This document shows positions 9,029 through 17,100 of a DNA stretch of 64,000 nt, one piece after another. The DNA is taken from NCBI RefSeq assembly GCF_016887565.1, contig NZ_CP069396.1, positions 2,631,001-2,695,000 on the forward strand, in the 5' to 3' direction. Under the pieces are notes generated by a model. The model was not told the origin of the DNA. It saw only the letters and a list, made by a program, of their open reading frames with translations, and searched no databases. Every line of letters starts with the position of its first letter. Positions within the stretch are counted from its first letter, which is position 1. The stretch is from Archangium violaceum. GTDB lineage: Bacteria; Myxococcota; Myxococcia; Myxococcales; Myxococcaceae. The translations under genes and the position numbers were made by a program.

Positions 9029-9054
9029 CGCCGCGGTCGTCTCGAACCGCGGCG
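9029..9054 (+). terminator. Hairpin downstream of the DUF1330 gene
   Basis: A perfect 9-bp stem (9029-9037 with 9046-9054) and an 8-base loop lie 17 bp after the stop codon. No T-tract follows, so it is a hairpin that may stop transcription or stabilise the 3' end rather than a classical intrinsic terminator. Confidence 0.45.
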
Positions 9055-9209
9055 CTGGCCCCTCTGCACCAGCCCTCACCCTCGACAGGCCATCTATTCG
9101 CCCTATGCGTTGCGAGGTCCACTGGGCACCAGCGCCTTCACCCCTTCACAAATAGCACTCGCCCGGGAGCGGCTCCCCCGTTAAGAGGCCTCTCAGACCA
9201 GAGCCGCGA

Positions 9210-10226
9210 ATGACGATCGATCTCGAGAAGCTTGCCGCCGTTCCCAGCCCCATCCCACCCCGGAGCGCAGAGGTCGAGCGTGGGGTTGCCGATTCCGTCG
9301 CCTACCTCGGCTCGGATGCCGCGCTGCACAGCATCGAGCGCGATCCGTACTGGCCCAAGTGGAACTCCCCGTGGTGGCACATGCTGCTGCTCCACGAGCT
9401 CGGCGAAGCACGCCAGATCCCCTCGCGCACCTCCGCGGCGATGGCCGCGAGGATCGATCGCCTCTTGCACCTCTTCCCGATCCACCCGAGCGATGCTCCG
9501 GGTGCGGACACGCAGCGCGACAGTGCCTGTCATTGCGCCCTCGGCACGATGTACCCGGTGCTCGCCGCGTGCGGCATCGACGTCGAGCGGACGCTGCCCT
9601 GGGTCAAACCCTGGTTCGTGCGGTACCAGATGGCCGATGGCGGCCTCAACTGCGACAACACCGCGTACCTCCAGACCGGCGAGTGCCCCAGCTCGATGGT
9701 CGGGACTGTCGCGCCGCTCGAGGCCATGCTGCTCGGCGGAGCCGGAGCGAGCGAGCAGCGCGCCTTTGCCACTCGCGCCGGTGGCTTCCTGATTGACCGT
9801 GCCCTCATTCACGACTCGCGGACCGTGCACAACGCCGAGGAGCGCGGTGCGGCGGTGGCCTGGCGCGCGCTCACGTTCCCGCGCTTCTACTTCTACGACG
9901 TGCTGCGCGGACTGGCCGCCCTGGTGCGGTGGGCCGAGGCAACCGAGCAGCGGCTGCCGGAGGCCGCGGCCGCCACCGTCGTCAATGCCCTCGTCGAGCG
10001 CTGGCCCGACGGCGTCGTGCGCGTCGAGCGCCAGGCCCATGCCGGGATGACCACCATCCTCCCGACGGCCGATCGCTCGCCCAGCCCGCGTGCGCAGGCC
10101 TCGACGTTCCCGCTGCTCGATGCGGTGAGCAGGCTGGGCGAGCCGTCCGAGGCGCTGACGCGGCAGTGGTCCGAGGCCCGCGCCGGCTTGCTCCGGCTCG
10201 CCCGCGCGGGGCGCCTCGTCACCTAG
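9210..10226 (+). CDS. Hypothetical protein, prenyltransferase/cyclase-toroid-like
   Basis: 338 residues, cytoplasmic, with no signal. The chain is almost all helical and contains 'YQMADGGLNCDN', which resembles the QxxDGxW-type turn motifs of alpha/alpha toroids (terpene cyclases, polysaccharide lyases), and 'TTILPTADRSPSP' near the end. I do not recognise a named family and do not claim catalysis. It stands alone between the DUF1330 gene and the chitinase. Confidence 0.65.
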   Translation: MTIDLEKLAAVPSPIPPRSAEVERGVADSVAYLGSDAALHSIERDPYWPKWNSPWWHMLLLHELGEARQIPSRTSAAMAARIDRLLHLFPIHPSDAPGADTQRDSACHCALGTMYPVLAACGIDVERTLPWVKPWFVRYQMADGGLNCDNTAYLQTGECPSSMVGTVAPLEAMLLGGAGASEQRAFATRAGGFLIDRALIHDSRTVHNAEERGAAVAWRALTFPRFYFYDVLRGLAALVRWAEATEQRLPEAAAATVVNALVERWPDGVVRVERQAHAGMTTILPTADRSPSPRAQASTFPLLDAVSRLGEPSEALTRQWSEARAGLLRLARAGRLVT

Positions 10227-10317
10227 CCGTGCTCATTCGAGCTCCACGATGCAGGCCGCGGCCCATGGCGGTCCGTTCAAGAAGACCGTGATCCGGCCAT
10301 GAGCCGCCTCCCCCAGG

Positions 10318-10530
10318 TCATGGGCCTGTGATGAGGTAGGACACCGTGCCGCTGCAGCTGAGGAGAAGCACCCGGCACGGACGACGTAGGTCCCCGCTCC
10401 GCCCGAGGGCACGGTGTAGCTCAGATAGGAGAGCAGACCGCCGCAGCTGTCGTCATTGGCGGTGACCTGCGCCCCCGCACCGTCGTTGAGCCGCAAGTAG
10501 GTGTCTCCTCCTGTGTTCTTGGATACACGG
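10318..10530 (-). pseudogene. Remnant of a secreted-protein C-terminal domain (PPC-like)
   Basis: One minus-strand frame reads 'YLRLNDGAGAQVTANDD', 'GGLLSYLSYTVPSGGAGTYVV' and 'RAGCFSS', and after a one-base shift continues 'CSGTVSYLITGP' and a stop at 10318-10320. This matches the C-terminal pre-peptidase-like beta-sandwich that caps many myxobacterial exoproteases. The rest of that gene is gone; what lies upstream is the chitinase promoter. The frameshift and truncation mark it as dead. Confidence 0.6.
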
Positions 10531-10615
10531 CGTGAAGGCGTTCAAGAAGGCTGGGAGGGCCGGGCCTGTATTCCTCGAAAACCCGAAAAAAGCCGTGGCT
10601 GCCTCTCTTCCAGCC

Positions 10616-11923
10616 ATGACTCCACGGTTCGTCACCTCCCTCGCCGCGGCGCTGTCGATCGCCGCCCTTCCCCTGGCCTCCTCCGCCCTCGCGGCGCCCA
10701 ACATCACCAGCCCCATCAAGGGGCTCGCGGGCAAGTGCGTCGACGTGCCCAACGGCAACACCGCCAATGGCACCCGCATCCAGCTCTGGGATTGCAACGG
10801 CACCAACGCCCAGAGCTGGTCCTTCGTCGCCGATGGCACCCTCCGCGCCTTCGGCAAGTGCCTGGACGTGTCCAACTCCGGCACCGCCAATGGCACCGCC
10901 ATCCAGCTCTGGGATTGCAACGGCACCAACGCCCAGCAGTGGATCCACACCGCCGCCAATGATCTGGTCAATCCCCAGGCCAACAAGTGCCTGGACGTCA
11001 CGGACGGCAACAGCGCGAGCGGCACGAAGCTCCAGCTCTATGACTGCAACGGCACCGGCGCCCAGAAATGGACCGCCAACGTGCGCCCCGTCAACAGCCG
11101 CCGCACCGTCGTCTACTACCAGACCCAGTATGTCAATGGCGTGTACGTGTCGCCGCTCGGCCTGACGAACAACAACACCCGCGTCACCGACGTCATCGTC
11201 GCCGCCATCCACCTCAACTCCCCCACCCAGGTGCACCTCAACGACCATCCGCCGAGCGACGCCAGGTTCACCCAGATGTGGGCGGATCTCTCGGCCATGC
11301 AGGCCCGGGGCGTGCGCGTGCTCGGCATGGTGGGCGGTGCCGCCCAGGGCAGCTTCCAGCGCCTGGACACCGACTTCAACACCTACTACCCCATCCTCAA
11401 GAACATCATCACCACGTACAAGCTGGATGGCGTGGACCTGGACGTCGAGGAGTACATGTCGCTGGCCGGCATGGAGCGCCTCATCCGCGCCCTGCGCGCC
11501 GACTTCGGCCAGAACTTCGTCATCACGCTGGCCCCCGTGGCCACCGCGCTCTACGGCGGCGGCAATCTCTCCGGCTTCAACTACGAGCAGCTCTACCAGA
11601 GCGTGGGCTCGCAGATCTCCTGGTTCAACGCCCAGTTCTACAATGGCTGGGGTTACATGGGCACGCCCTCGGGCTACCAGACCATCGTCAACCGTCGCGT
11701 CATCCCGGCGCAGAAGGTCGTGGCCGGCATGCTGAGCAACCCCGGCAACGGTGGCTCGGGTTACGTGGACATCACCACCGCGCAGAACACCGTGCGCAGC
11801 CTCGTGGTCTCGTACCAGGAGTTCGGTGGCGTCGCGAGCTGGGAGTACTTCAACTCGCTGCCCGGTGACCGCGCCGCCCCCTGGCAGTGGGCGGGCACCA
11901 TGTCCTCGGCCATGGGCCGCTAG
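10616..11923 (+). CDS. GH18 chitinase-like hydrolase with ricin-type lectin domain
   Basis: 435 residues from the ATG at 10616. Signal peptide about 1-25 ('AALSIAALPLASSALA'). Residues ~30-155 form a ricin B-type (CBM13) trefoil with three repeats ending in 'QLWDCNGTNAQSW', 'QLWDCNGTNAQQW' and 'QLYDCNGTGAQKW'. Residues ~160-435 are a GH18 barrel with the DxxDxDxE signature DGVDLDVEE at 271-279; the acid/base glutamate is E278. The expected reaction is hydrolysis of beta-1,4-linked N-acetylglucosamine (chitin or a related glycan) outside the cell. It sits beside a wall-lytic lipoprotein, which fits a predatory or saprophytic lifestyle. Confidence 0.9.
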   Translation: MTPRFVTSLAAALSIAALPLASSALAAPNITSPIKGLAGKCVDVPNGNTANGTRIQLWDCNGTNAQSWSFVADGTLRAFGKCLDVSNSGTANGTAIQLWDCNGTNAQQWIHTAANDLVNPQANKCLDVTDGNSASGTKLQLYDCNGTGAQKWTANVRPVNSRRTVVYYQTQYVNGVYVSPLGLTNNNTRVTDVIVAAIHLNSPTQVHLNDHPPSDARFTQMWADLSAMQARGVRVLGMVGGAAQGSFQRLDTDFNTYYPILKNIITTYKLDGVDLDVEEYMSLAGMERLIRALRADFGQNFVITLAPVATALYGGGNLSGFNYEQLYQSVGSQISWFNAQFYNGWGYMGTPSGYQTIVNRRVIPAQKVVAGMLSNPGNGGSGYVDITTAQNTVRSLVVSYQEFGGVASWEYFNSLPGDRAAPWQWAGTMSSAMGR

Positions 11924-11982
11924 ACGTTCATCCCGCCACGCGGTGGCGCGCTCAAATCGACGCGCCAACGCGCTCACGGAGT

Positions 11983-14448
11983 TCAGTCCAGCAGGTTCGC
12001 CAGGCCCGCGTACGTATTGGGTCCGGGGATGCCGTCGATCGGGCCCGCGTAGCCGCCGCGGCTCGCCAGGGATTGAAGCACCTTGTAGGTGTTCGTTCCC
12101 GGTACCCCATCGATGGGCCCCGTGTACCCGGCGCCGCTCAAGAAGGTCTGGAGGCCCTTCCACGAGTTCACCCCCAGCACGCCATCGCTGGGACCCATGT
12201 ACCCGCCCAGCCGCGCGACCCGCTGGAGCGCCGCGTACGAGTTGGTTCCCATGACGCCATCGATGGGGCCTGTGTATCCAAAGCCTCGCAGGACGGTCTG
12301 CACGCCCTTCCAGGAGTTGGTTCCCATGACTCCGTCGATGGGGCCCGTGTAGCCTCCCTTCGCGGCGAAGCGCTGGAGCGCCGCATACGAGTTGGTTCCC
12401 ATGGCGCCATCCACGGGCCCCGAGTATCCGTAGCCGCCGAGCACCTGCTGGACTCCCTTCCACGTGTTCGTGCCTGGGACGCCGTCCACGGCGCCGGTGT
12501 ACCCACCGGCTCGAGCGATCCGTTGCAGTGTCACCCCCTGCGCGTTGCTGACAGGAGGCACACCGCCGGATGACCCGTTCAGGTACGCCTGGATTCCGTT
12601 ATACGTATTGGGCCCGGGGATGCCATCGATTGGACCCGTGTAGCCACCGTCCTGGGCAAGGAGTTGCAAACCCTTGTAGGTGTTGATGCCCGGAACGCCG
12701 TCGACGGGCCCGTCGTAGTACCCCAGCTCGCGAAGGACTCTCTGCACCCCCATCCAGGTATTGACACCGGGGACGCCGTCAATGGGACCGGTATAGCCGC
12801 CCCGTCGGGCCAGGTTCTGCAGAATGGTTCCCTGTTCGGTGGTGATGACGGGGTCGCCTCCGCCAGAGCCACCACCCGGTATGGCGGTCGGCGGGGGAGG
12901 CGTCGCGCCAGCCGGTGGCTGACTCAGTCCGGCGAACGCGGACACCTTGGCGACGTTCAAGTCGAGAGGAATTCCATTCTGGTTTCCGGACGAGGTGTAC
13001 TGATGCATCTCCCACGTCGGAAAGGCAGACCCGATCGTCGGGTTGCCCGGAGTGCCCGTGTAGTGGGCGACCCACAGCTTCGAGCCAACGGCCTGGGTCT
13101 GGGGCCAGGTGTGGGAGGTGAGCAGGCTCGAATAGGTGTACAGGAACGGCGCCTTGCCCAGGCGAGCCTTGACCGCTTGCATGAAGGTCGCGGTCATGGA
13201 GTCGTTCCAGAAGATGCCGTTGTCGATCGCCTCGTTGTCGAGGACCAGGAGGTCACCTGGCCGGTGGTCATACAGGTGGTCCATGAAATACTGGGCATCA
13301 CCCGCGGGGTTGTTCGAGCCGGCCACCCAATAATGCCCGACGATCAACCCGGCCGCGCGAGCCCGGGCGACCTGCTGGGCATAGTACGGCGCGACGTAGA
13401 TGGGGGTGACGTTGGAGCCGCCTGCCTTGACGATCGCGAACTGATAGCCGGCACCGCGAATGGCGTTGAAGTCCAGATCACGCTGGGTCGTGCCGACATC
13501 GATTCCATAGACACCGAGCATCCCAGTCGGTGGAGGTGTTCCGGGGTTCTGGGCCAGCCAGTTGTTGAGACCCGCGTAGGTATACTGTCCCGGGAATCCA
13601 TCCACGGGTCCCGTGTACCCGCCGAGCTGGGCGAGCCTCTGGACGCCCTTCCAGGTGTTCTCACCTGGGATGCCGTCAATGGGTCCGGAGTAGAAGCCCT
13701 TCTGGGAGATGACGGTCTGCACGCCCTTCCATGTATTGGTTCCAGGTACGCCGTCCACGGGGCCCGTGTATCCACCCCGCTGGGCGACGCGCTGGAGAAT
13801 CTTTCCCTCCTCGACGCTGACCTGGATTCCTCCGGAACCCCCACCAGAGGAGGTTCCTCCGCCGGAGGAGGTGCCGAGCACGTTCCGGATGAGGGGGGCG
13901 GGATCGCTGACATTCTCGCCAAACACGCAGCGATCCGTGGTTCCCCGGGTGATGTGAAGATGCGGCCCGGTCCACGCCGACCCATGATCATCCCCGTAGC
14001 TCGCCGCATAGGCGATGATGTCACCCTGCTGAACGAAGTCTCCCACGGAGACCCGGGTCCGGATGACGTGGTCGTATCCGGAGAAATCGCCTGGCGCGGA
14101 TTCCACGGCGATGGTGTGTCCCACGATGGAGGAGTACTGGACGCGGCGGACGGTGCCAGAGCGCAGCGCGGGAATGGGCTGGCCACCACTGGCGGCGATG
14201 TCGAGACCCCGGTGGCCCAGGGGGCCGTAATAGGGGCCAGTGACTCCGAAACGAGTCCCCCACCGTGCTTCCGCATAGAACGCTTGCACGTTCGACGGTA
14301 CGGACAGGGTCATGCTTTGTTGCTGGAGCTCGGAGCCCTCCTGTCCCATCCCACCACAGCCTGTCAGGGCGGCCATGCTCAGCACCACCATCACGGTGGT
14401 CCATGTAAGACCCTGGAAGAACCCATTCGATGTGGACCTGCTGTTCAT
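11983..14448 (-). CDS. Lipoprotein with M23 peptidase, GH25 lysozyme and 13 wall-binding repeats
   Basis: 821 residues. The signal ends in the lipobox LTGC (Cys31). Residues ~60-190 form an M23 endopeptidase with zinc ligands HRGLD (H79, D83) and HLH (H163, H165). Three repeats of the form 'GGYTGPVDGVPGTNTWKGVQ' follow (about 211-300), then a GH25-type lysozyme domain (310-510) with GIDVG (D317) and 'LVLDNEAID' (D404, E406), then three and seven more repeats in two blocks. The repeats resemble PG_binding_1 units. The enzyme should cut both peptide and glycan parts of peptidoglycan from an outer-membrane or surface anchor. The combination recalls phage endolysins. It converges with the chitinase gene. 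Confidence 0.88.
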   Translation of the reverse strand: MNSRSTSNGFFQGLTWTTVMVVLSMAALTGCGGMGQEGSELQQQSMTLSVPSNVQAFYAEARWGTRFGVTGPYYGPLGHRGLDIAASGGQPIPALRSGTVRRVQYSSIVGHTIAVESAPGDFSGYDHVIRTRVSVGDFVQQGDIIAYAASYGDDHGSAWTGPHLHITRGTTDRCVFGENVSDPAPLIRNVLGTSSGGGTSSGGGSGGIQVSVEEGKILQRVAQRGGYTGPVDGVPGTNTWKGVQTVISQKGFYSGPIDGIPGENTWKGVQRLAQLGGYTGPVDGFPGQYTYAGLNNWLAQNPGTPPPTGMLGVYGIDVGTTQRDLDFNAIRGAGYQFAIVKAGGSNVTPIYVAPYYAQQVARARAAGLIVGHYWVAGSNNPAGDAQYFMDHLYDHRPGDLLVLDNEAIDNGIFWNDSMTATFMQAVKARLGKAPFLYTYSSLLTSHTWPQTQAVGSKLWVAHYTGTPGNPTIGSAFPTWEMHQYTSSGNQNGIPLDLNVAKVSAFAGLSQPPAGATPPPPTAIPGGGSGGGDPVITTEQGTILQNLARRGGYTGPIDGVPGVNTWMGVQRVLRELGYYDGPVDGVPGINTYKGLQLLAQDGGYTGPIDGIPGPNTYNGIQAYLNGSSGGVPPVSNAQGVTLQRIARAGGYTGAVDGVPGTNTWKGVQQVLGGYGYSGPVDGAMGTNSYAALQRFAAKGGYTGPIDGVMGTNSWKGVQTVLRGFGYTGPIDGVMGTNSYAALQRVARLGGYMGPSDGVLGVNSWKGLQTFLSGAGYTGPIDGVPGTNTYKVLQSLASRGGYAGPIDGIPGPNTYAGLANLLD

Positions 14449-14484
14449 ACGTCTCCTCTCATTTGAAACCAGAGCAAGCCCACT

Positions 14485-15129
14485 TCACGTGTCGAAGCGA
14501 TAGGGTGTCTCTTGGATGGAAGCCCGCGTCGCGAACCGCTGACAGAAGTCGTTCAGCTCGGAATAGGAGGCAGTCGGCAGGACGTCCCGAAACTGCAGAT
14601 GAGTCACGAGGCAGAAGAGCGTGACCTCCAGGTAGCTCAGGTCCCGTTGCGGCGGGAGCGCGGCGAGCGCGGACCTCGCGTTCTCCTCCAGCCACGACAT
14701 CATGTTGACGAGCCCCTTTCGCATCTTCGCGTGGTGGGCATTGCTGTCGCTGGCGTCGGCCAGCTTGCCCATGATCAGCGACACTTCGGTCGCCATGGCC
14801 TGGAGAACGAGCTCCTGCGCATTGGCGAGCACCGGTTCGTCGAGATCCTCGGGCCATACCACGCGGGGTCTGGGACTCGACCGCCGCCACAGCTCGCGAC
14901 AGACATTGAGGGCACCGAACCAGACACCTTGGGGCGTCTGCAAGGACGGTATCCTGAGCGCGGGGTTGCCGCCGTAGTCCTCCGGATTGGAGGACATGAG
15001 ATCGCGCACCACCCGAAAGGAATAGTCGATGCGCATCTCCGCGGCGAATATCCGCGTGATGCGCGTGAAGTGTGAGCTCGAGCGGCCGATGATGACGGGT
15101 CTGGCGAGCTCTTCGATTGCAGCTGGCAT
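14485..15129 (-). CDS. Glutathione S-transferase-like protein
   Basis: 214 residues. The N-terminal part 'PVIIGRSSSHFTRITRIFAA' and 'NPALRIPSLQTPQG' follow the thioredoxin-like GST N-domain with its Pro after the second strand; the remainder is all-helical like a GST C-domain ('LSYLEVTLFCLVTHLQFRD'). Catalytic function is unproven because the active Ser/Tyr/Cys is not clearly recognisable. GGAGG lies seven bases before the ATG. It lies 36 bp upstream of the wall-lytic lipoprotein gene in the same direction and could share its transcript. Confidence 0.72.
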   Translation of the reverse strand: MPAAIEELARPVIIGRSSSHFTRITRIFAAEMRIDYSFRVVRDLMSSNPEDYGGNPALRIPSLQTPQGVWFGALNVCRELWRRSSPRPRVVWPEDLDEPVLANAQELVLQAMATEVSLIMGKLADASDSNAHHAKMRKGLVNMMSWLEENARSALAALPPQRDLSYLEVTLFCLVTHLQFRDVLPTASYSELNDFCQRFATRASIQETPYRFDT

Positions 15130-15265
15130 ACGTGTTCCTCCGAGCGCGGGGAGCTACGTATGTCGACTGTATGTTTTTTACTTACAGTGCACAAGGGGCC
15201 GTTGACAGCCTCGGGGCTCAGTTGCCGAGGAAGACTTCGCTGAATGCCGAGGAGGGGGGAACACC

Positions 15266-15850
15266 ATGCGGACATTCATCCTGGCGCTCACGGCGGCGGG
15301 CACGCTCCTGGCGTGCAAGGGCGGTGGCACGGCGGGCGCGGCCAGCTCGACCAACTGCTCCACCTCCTCCGGGGGCGCGTCCGGGCTCACGTCTTTCGAG
15401 GAGGGCCTGGTGGGCCCGCTGCTCTCGGACGTGCGCGCGGGCGTGCAGCCCTGGAGCGACCAGAGCATCGGCATCTGCAAGGGCCAGGGCCGCGACTGCG
15501 AGGAGTTCCTCGGCACCAGCGCCGAGGAGCTGCCGCCGGGCGAGTACATGATGCGCGCCGAGCTCAAGGTGCCGCGCGTTGGCGAGAAGGGCACCTGGAA
15601 GGTGAAGTTCGAGGCGGAGTGCACCACGACGCGCAAGACCGAGCGCGGCGAGACGACCACCACGAACACCACCAGCAAGGAGTACGAGGTGCAGTACGCC
15701 GGTGCGGAGCGCGGCTCGCGGCTGTCGCCGCTCTACACCATCCGGAGCCCGGACCCGAGCGGCGAGAAGCACTGCAACTACAAGCTCACCTCGCTGCACC
15801 CGGACAGCCCCTCCGAGTGGAAGGGCAGCTGGTCGGTGCCGCAGGGCTGA
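15266..15850 (+). CDS. Hypothetical lipoprotein
   Basis: 194 residues. A short signal 'FILALTAAGTLLAC' ends in a lipobox with Cys at about position 17. A Gly/Ser/Thr-rich linker is followed by a beta-rich domain with several cysteines ('SIGICKGQGRDCEEFLG', 'FEAECTTTRK', 'EKHCNYKL'), probably disulfide-bonded outside the cytoplasm. No family recognised. Good RBS (GAGGAGGGGGG) before the ATG. Its stop lies 60 bp upstream of a tRNA-like 3' fragment. Confidence 0.72.
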   Translation: MRTFILALTAAGTLLACKGGGTAGAASSTNCSTSSGGASGLTSFEEGLVGPLLSDVRAGVQPWSDQSIGICKGQGRDCEEFLGTSAEELPPGEYMMRAELKVPRVGEKGTWKVKFEAECTTTRKTERGETTTTNTTSKEYEVQYAGAERGSRLSPLYTIRSPDPSGEKHCNYKLTSLHPDSPSEWKGSWSVPQG

Positions 15851-15910
15851 ATGTCGCACGTCAGCAGGGGTGGTCCCTGGGCCGGCATCCGCCTCGCGGG
15901 CCCCGCTCCG

Positions 15911-15939
15911 AGCGGCGGGTTCGATTCCCGCCGCCTCCA
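15911..15939 (+). other. tRNA 3'-end fragment (T-arm plus acceptor strand)
   Basis: The stretch contains a perfect 5-bp T-stem (15915-15919 with 27-31), the TTCGATT loop and then CGCCTCCA, exactly what a tRNA 3' half looks like. No matching 5' acceptor strand, D-arm or anticodon arm is present in the preceding 90 bases, so this is not a functional tRNA. Such fragments usually mark integration (att) sites or duplicated tRNA ends. Related pieces occur at 41671 and 52022. Confidence 0.6.
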
Positions 15940-15947
15940 CTCTTCAG

Positions 15948-15986
15948 GGCTCCAGGTTCTCCGGAACCTGGGGCCTTTTGTTTTTT
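15948..15986 (+). terminator. Intrinsic (Rho-independent) terminator
   Basis: A 12-bp stem (15948-15959 with 15964-15975, one G-T pair) has a 4-base loop and is followed by TTTTGTTTTTT. It lies directly behind the tRNA 3' fragment, as a terminator would behind a real tRNA gene, and also serves the lipoprotein gene ending at 15850. Confidence 0.88.
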
Positions 15987-16017
15987 CGGGGGGAGCACTG
16001 GTGCCAAGGCGCCGGTC

Positions 16018-16059
16018 GCGTCCTTTGACACCTTCTCAGCGTCCTTTGACACCTTCTCA
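16018..16059. repeat. Two tandem copies of a 21-bp unit
   Basis: Units 16018-16038 and 16039-16059 are identical and contain TCCTTTGACACC; a third partial unit begins 'GACACC' just after. Read on the other strand the core GGTGTCAAAG also occurs within the 48-bp repeats at 25.7 and 31.4 kb. Confidence 0.85.
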
Positions 16060-16188
16060 GACACCTTGAGGCGCGGGCCGAGCTGGGACACTGCGCCCGC
16101 TCGCGTGTCGATTTTCCGCAACACCCATACCCGGGCTGTCTCCTCTTGCTGGGGGCTGGTTCCCCACGACTCGATGCAGGAGGACCCG

Positions 16189-16788
16189 ATGAAGAAGAAG
16201 ATGCTGCGTGCGCTGGCGTTGTCCCTGTCGCTGTCCCTGCTCGCCACGGCGTGTGGCGACTCCAACGCGAATGAGGATGGGGACAAGTTCCAGTGCCATG
16301 CCATGGCCTGGTGCACGAACATGGTGGGGGATGACACCGAGGTGACGGACGCGCCGGCGCTGACCGGAGGAACCATCAAGGATGGCATCTATCGCCTGGA
16401 GCAGGGCCGCGGCATCGGCTACGCGGAGGCGATGTACATCAAGGGCGACAACATCCTCTTCCTGGGGTCTGTCTGGCGCAACTACCAGGGGACCTGGAAG
16501 GTGACCAACGGAAAGCTGGAAGTGGTGGAGTTCGCGCTCTGTGACGAGTCCAGGAACAAGCAGCTGGACGATACTTGGACGTATACCGTCGCCTACGCCG
16601 TCCGTGGGGACGAGCTCTTCACCATGAGCGATGCGGACGACCCGAAGGTCCTCAAGCGCTGGAAGCGGGTGGACGACCTGTGCGATACGACCAACTCGTT
16701 CAAGTGCTGGGGCGGCGGCCTGTGCGCCTGTGAGTCCACGGTGAACAAGCCCCTGACGGGCAACGAGAACTGCACCCTCCCCTACTGA
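16189..16788 (+). CDS. Hypothetical cysteine-rich lipoprotein
   Basis: 199 residues. The signal 'ALALSLSLSLLATACG' ends in a lipobox (ATAC, Cys at about 18). The mature protein has a lipocalin-like run of beta strands ('GTIKDGIYRLEQGRGIGYAE', 'NYQGTWKVTNGKLEVVEFAL') and a cysteine cluster near the C-terminus ('CWGGGLCACES'). The ATG at 16189 has GCAGGAGGA upstream. Function unknown; probably outer-membrane or periplasmic. Confidence 0.75.
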   Translation: MKKKMLRALALSLSLSLLATACGDSNANEDGDKFQCHAMAWCTNMVGDDTEVTDAPALTGGTIKDGIYRLEQGRGIGYAEAMYIKGDNILFLGSVWRNYQGTWKVTNGKLEVVEFALCDESRNKQLDDTWTYTVAYAVRGDELFTMSDADDPKVLKRWKRVDDLCDTTNSFKCWGGGLCACESTVNKPLTGNENCTLPY

Positions 16789-16808
16789 CGGGTAGAAGTC
16801 CTCGCCCC

Positions 16809-17012
16809 TCAGTCGAGCAGCTGCATCAGGTCCGCGCGGGTGATGGCGGCGCCTCCCGACTCTCCGCTCAGCGCGGACTCGAAGAGCGCGCGCTTCTTGT
16901 CCTGGAGCGTGAGGAGCTTCTCCTCCACCGTTCCCCGCGACACCAGCCGGTAGACCATGACCGGCCGTTGCTGGCCGATGCGATGGGCGCGGTCGGCGGC
17001 CTGCGCTTCGCG
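16809..17012 (-). pseudogene. C-terminal stump of an SNF2-family helicase
   Basis: About 68 residues beginning at '[14 protein letters not shown]' (helicase motif VI of SNF2 proteins) and ending naturally at 'ADLMQLLD' and TGA. Upstream of ~17012 the resemblance stops abruptly and the sequence becomes the promoter and start of the PG-binding protein gene. Hundreds of residues of the helicase core are missing, so the stump cannot work. The breakpoint marks a past rearrangement. Confidence 0.82.
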
Positions 17013-17100
17013 GTGCCCCAGAAAAACCCGCGTCCTCCGCAACTTGCAGCCCCCTGGGGGCGATAACCTTCCCACGGTCACACTTCACAAGGTTTTCGAA

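Noticed and set aside
10421-12463. 680-codon open frame antisense to the chitinase
   Set aside because: It has low-complexity His/Gly/Arg composition typical of antisense shadows in high-GC DNA, while the plus strand has a clear GH18/ricin protein.
15218-15940. Minus-strand frame beginning 'MEAAGIEPAARSG'
   Set aside because: This is the well-known artefact of reading a tRNA T-arm region backwards, and it is antisense to a better-supported lipoprotein gene. The similar frame ending at 41699 is rejected for the same reason.
15850-15940. A complete tRNA gene
   Set aside because: No 5' acceptor strand, D-arm or anticodon arm can be drawn; only the 3' part is present.
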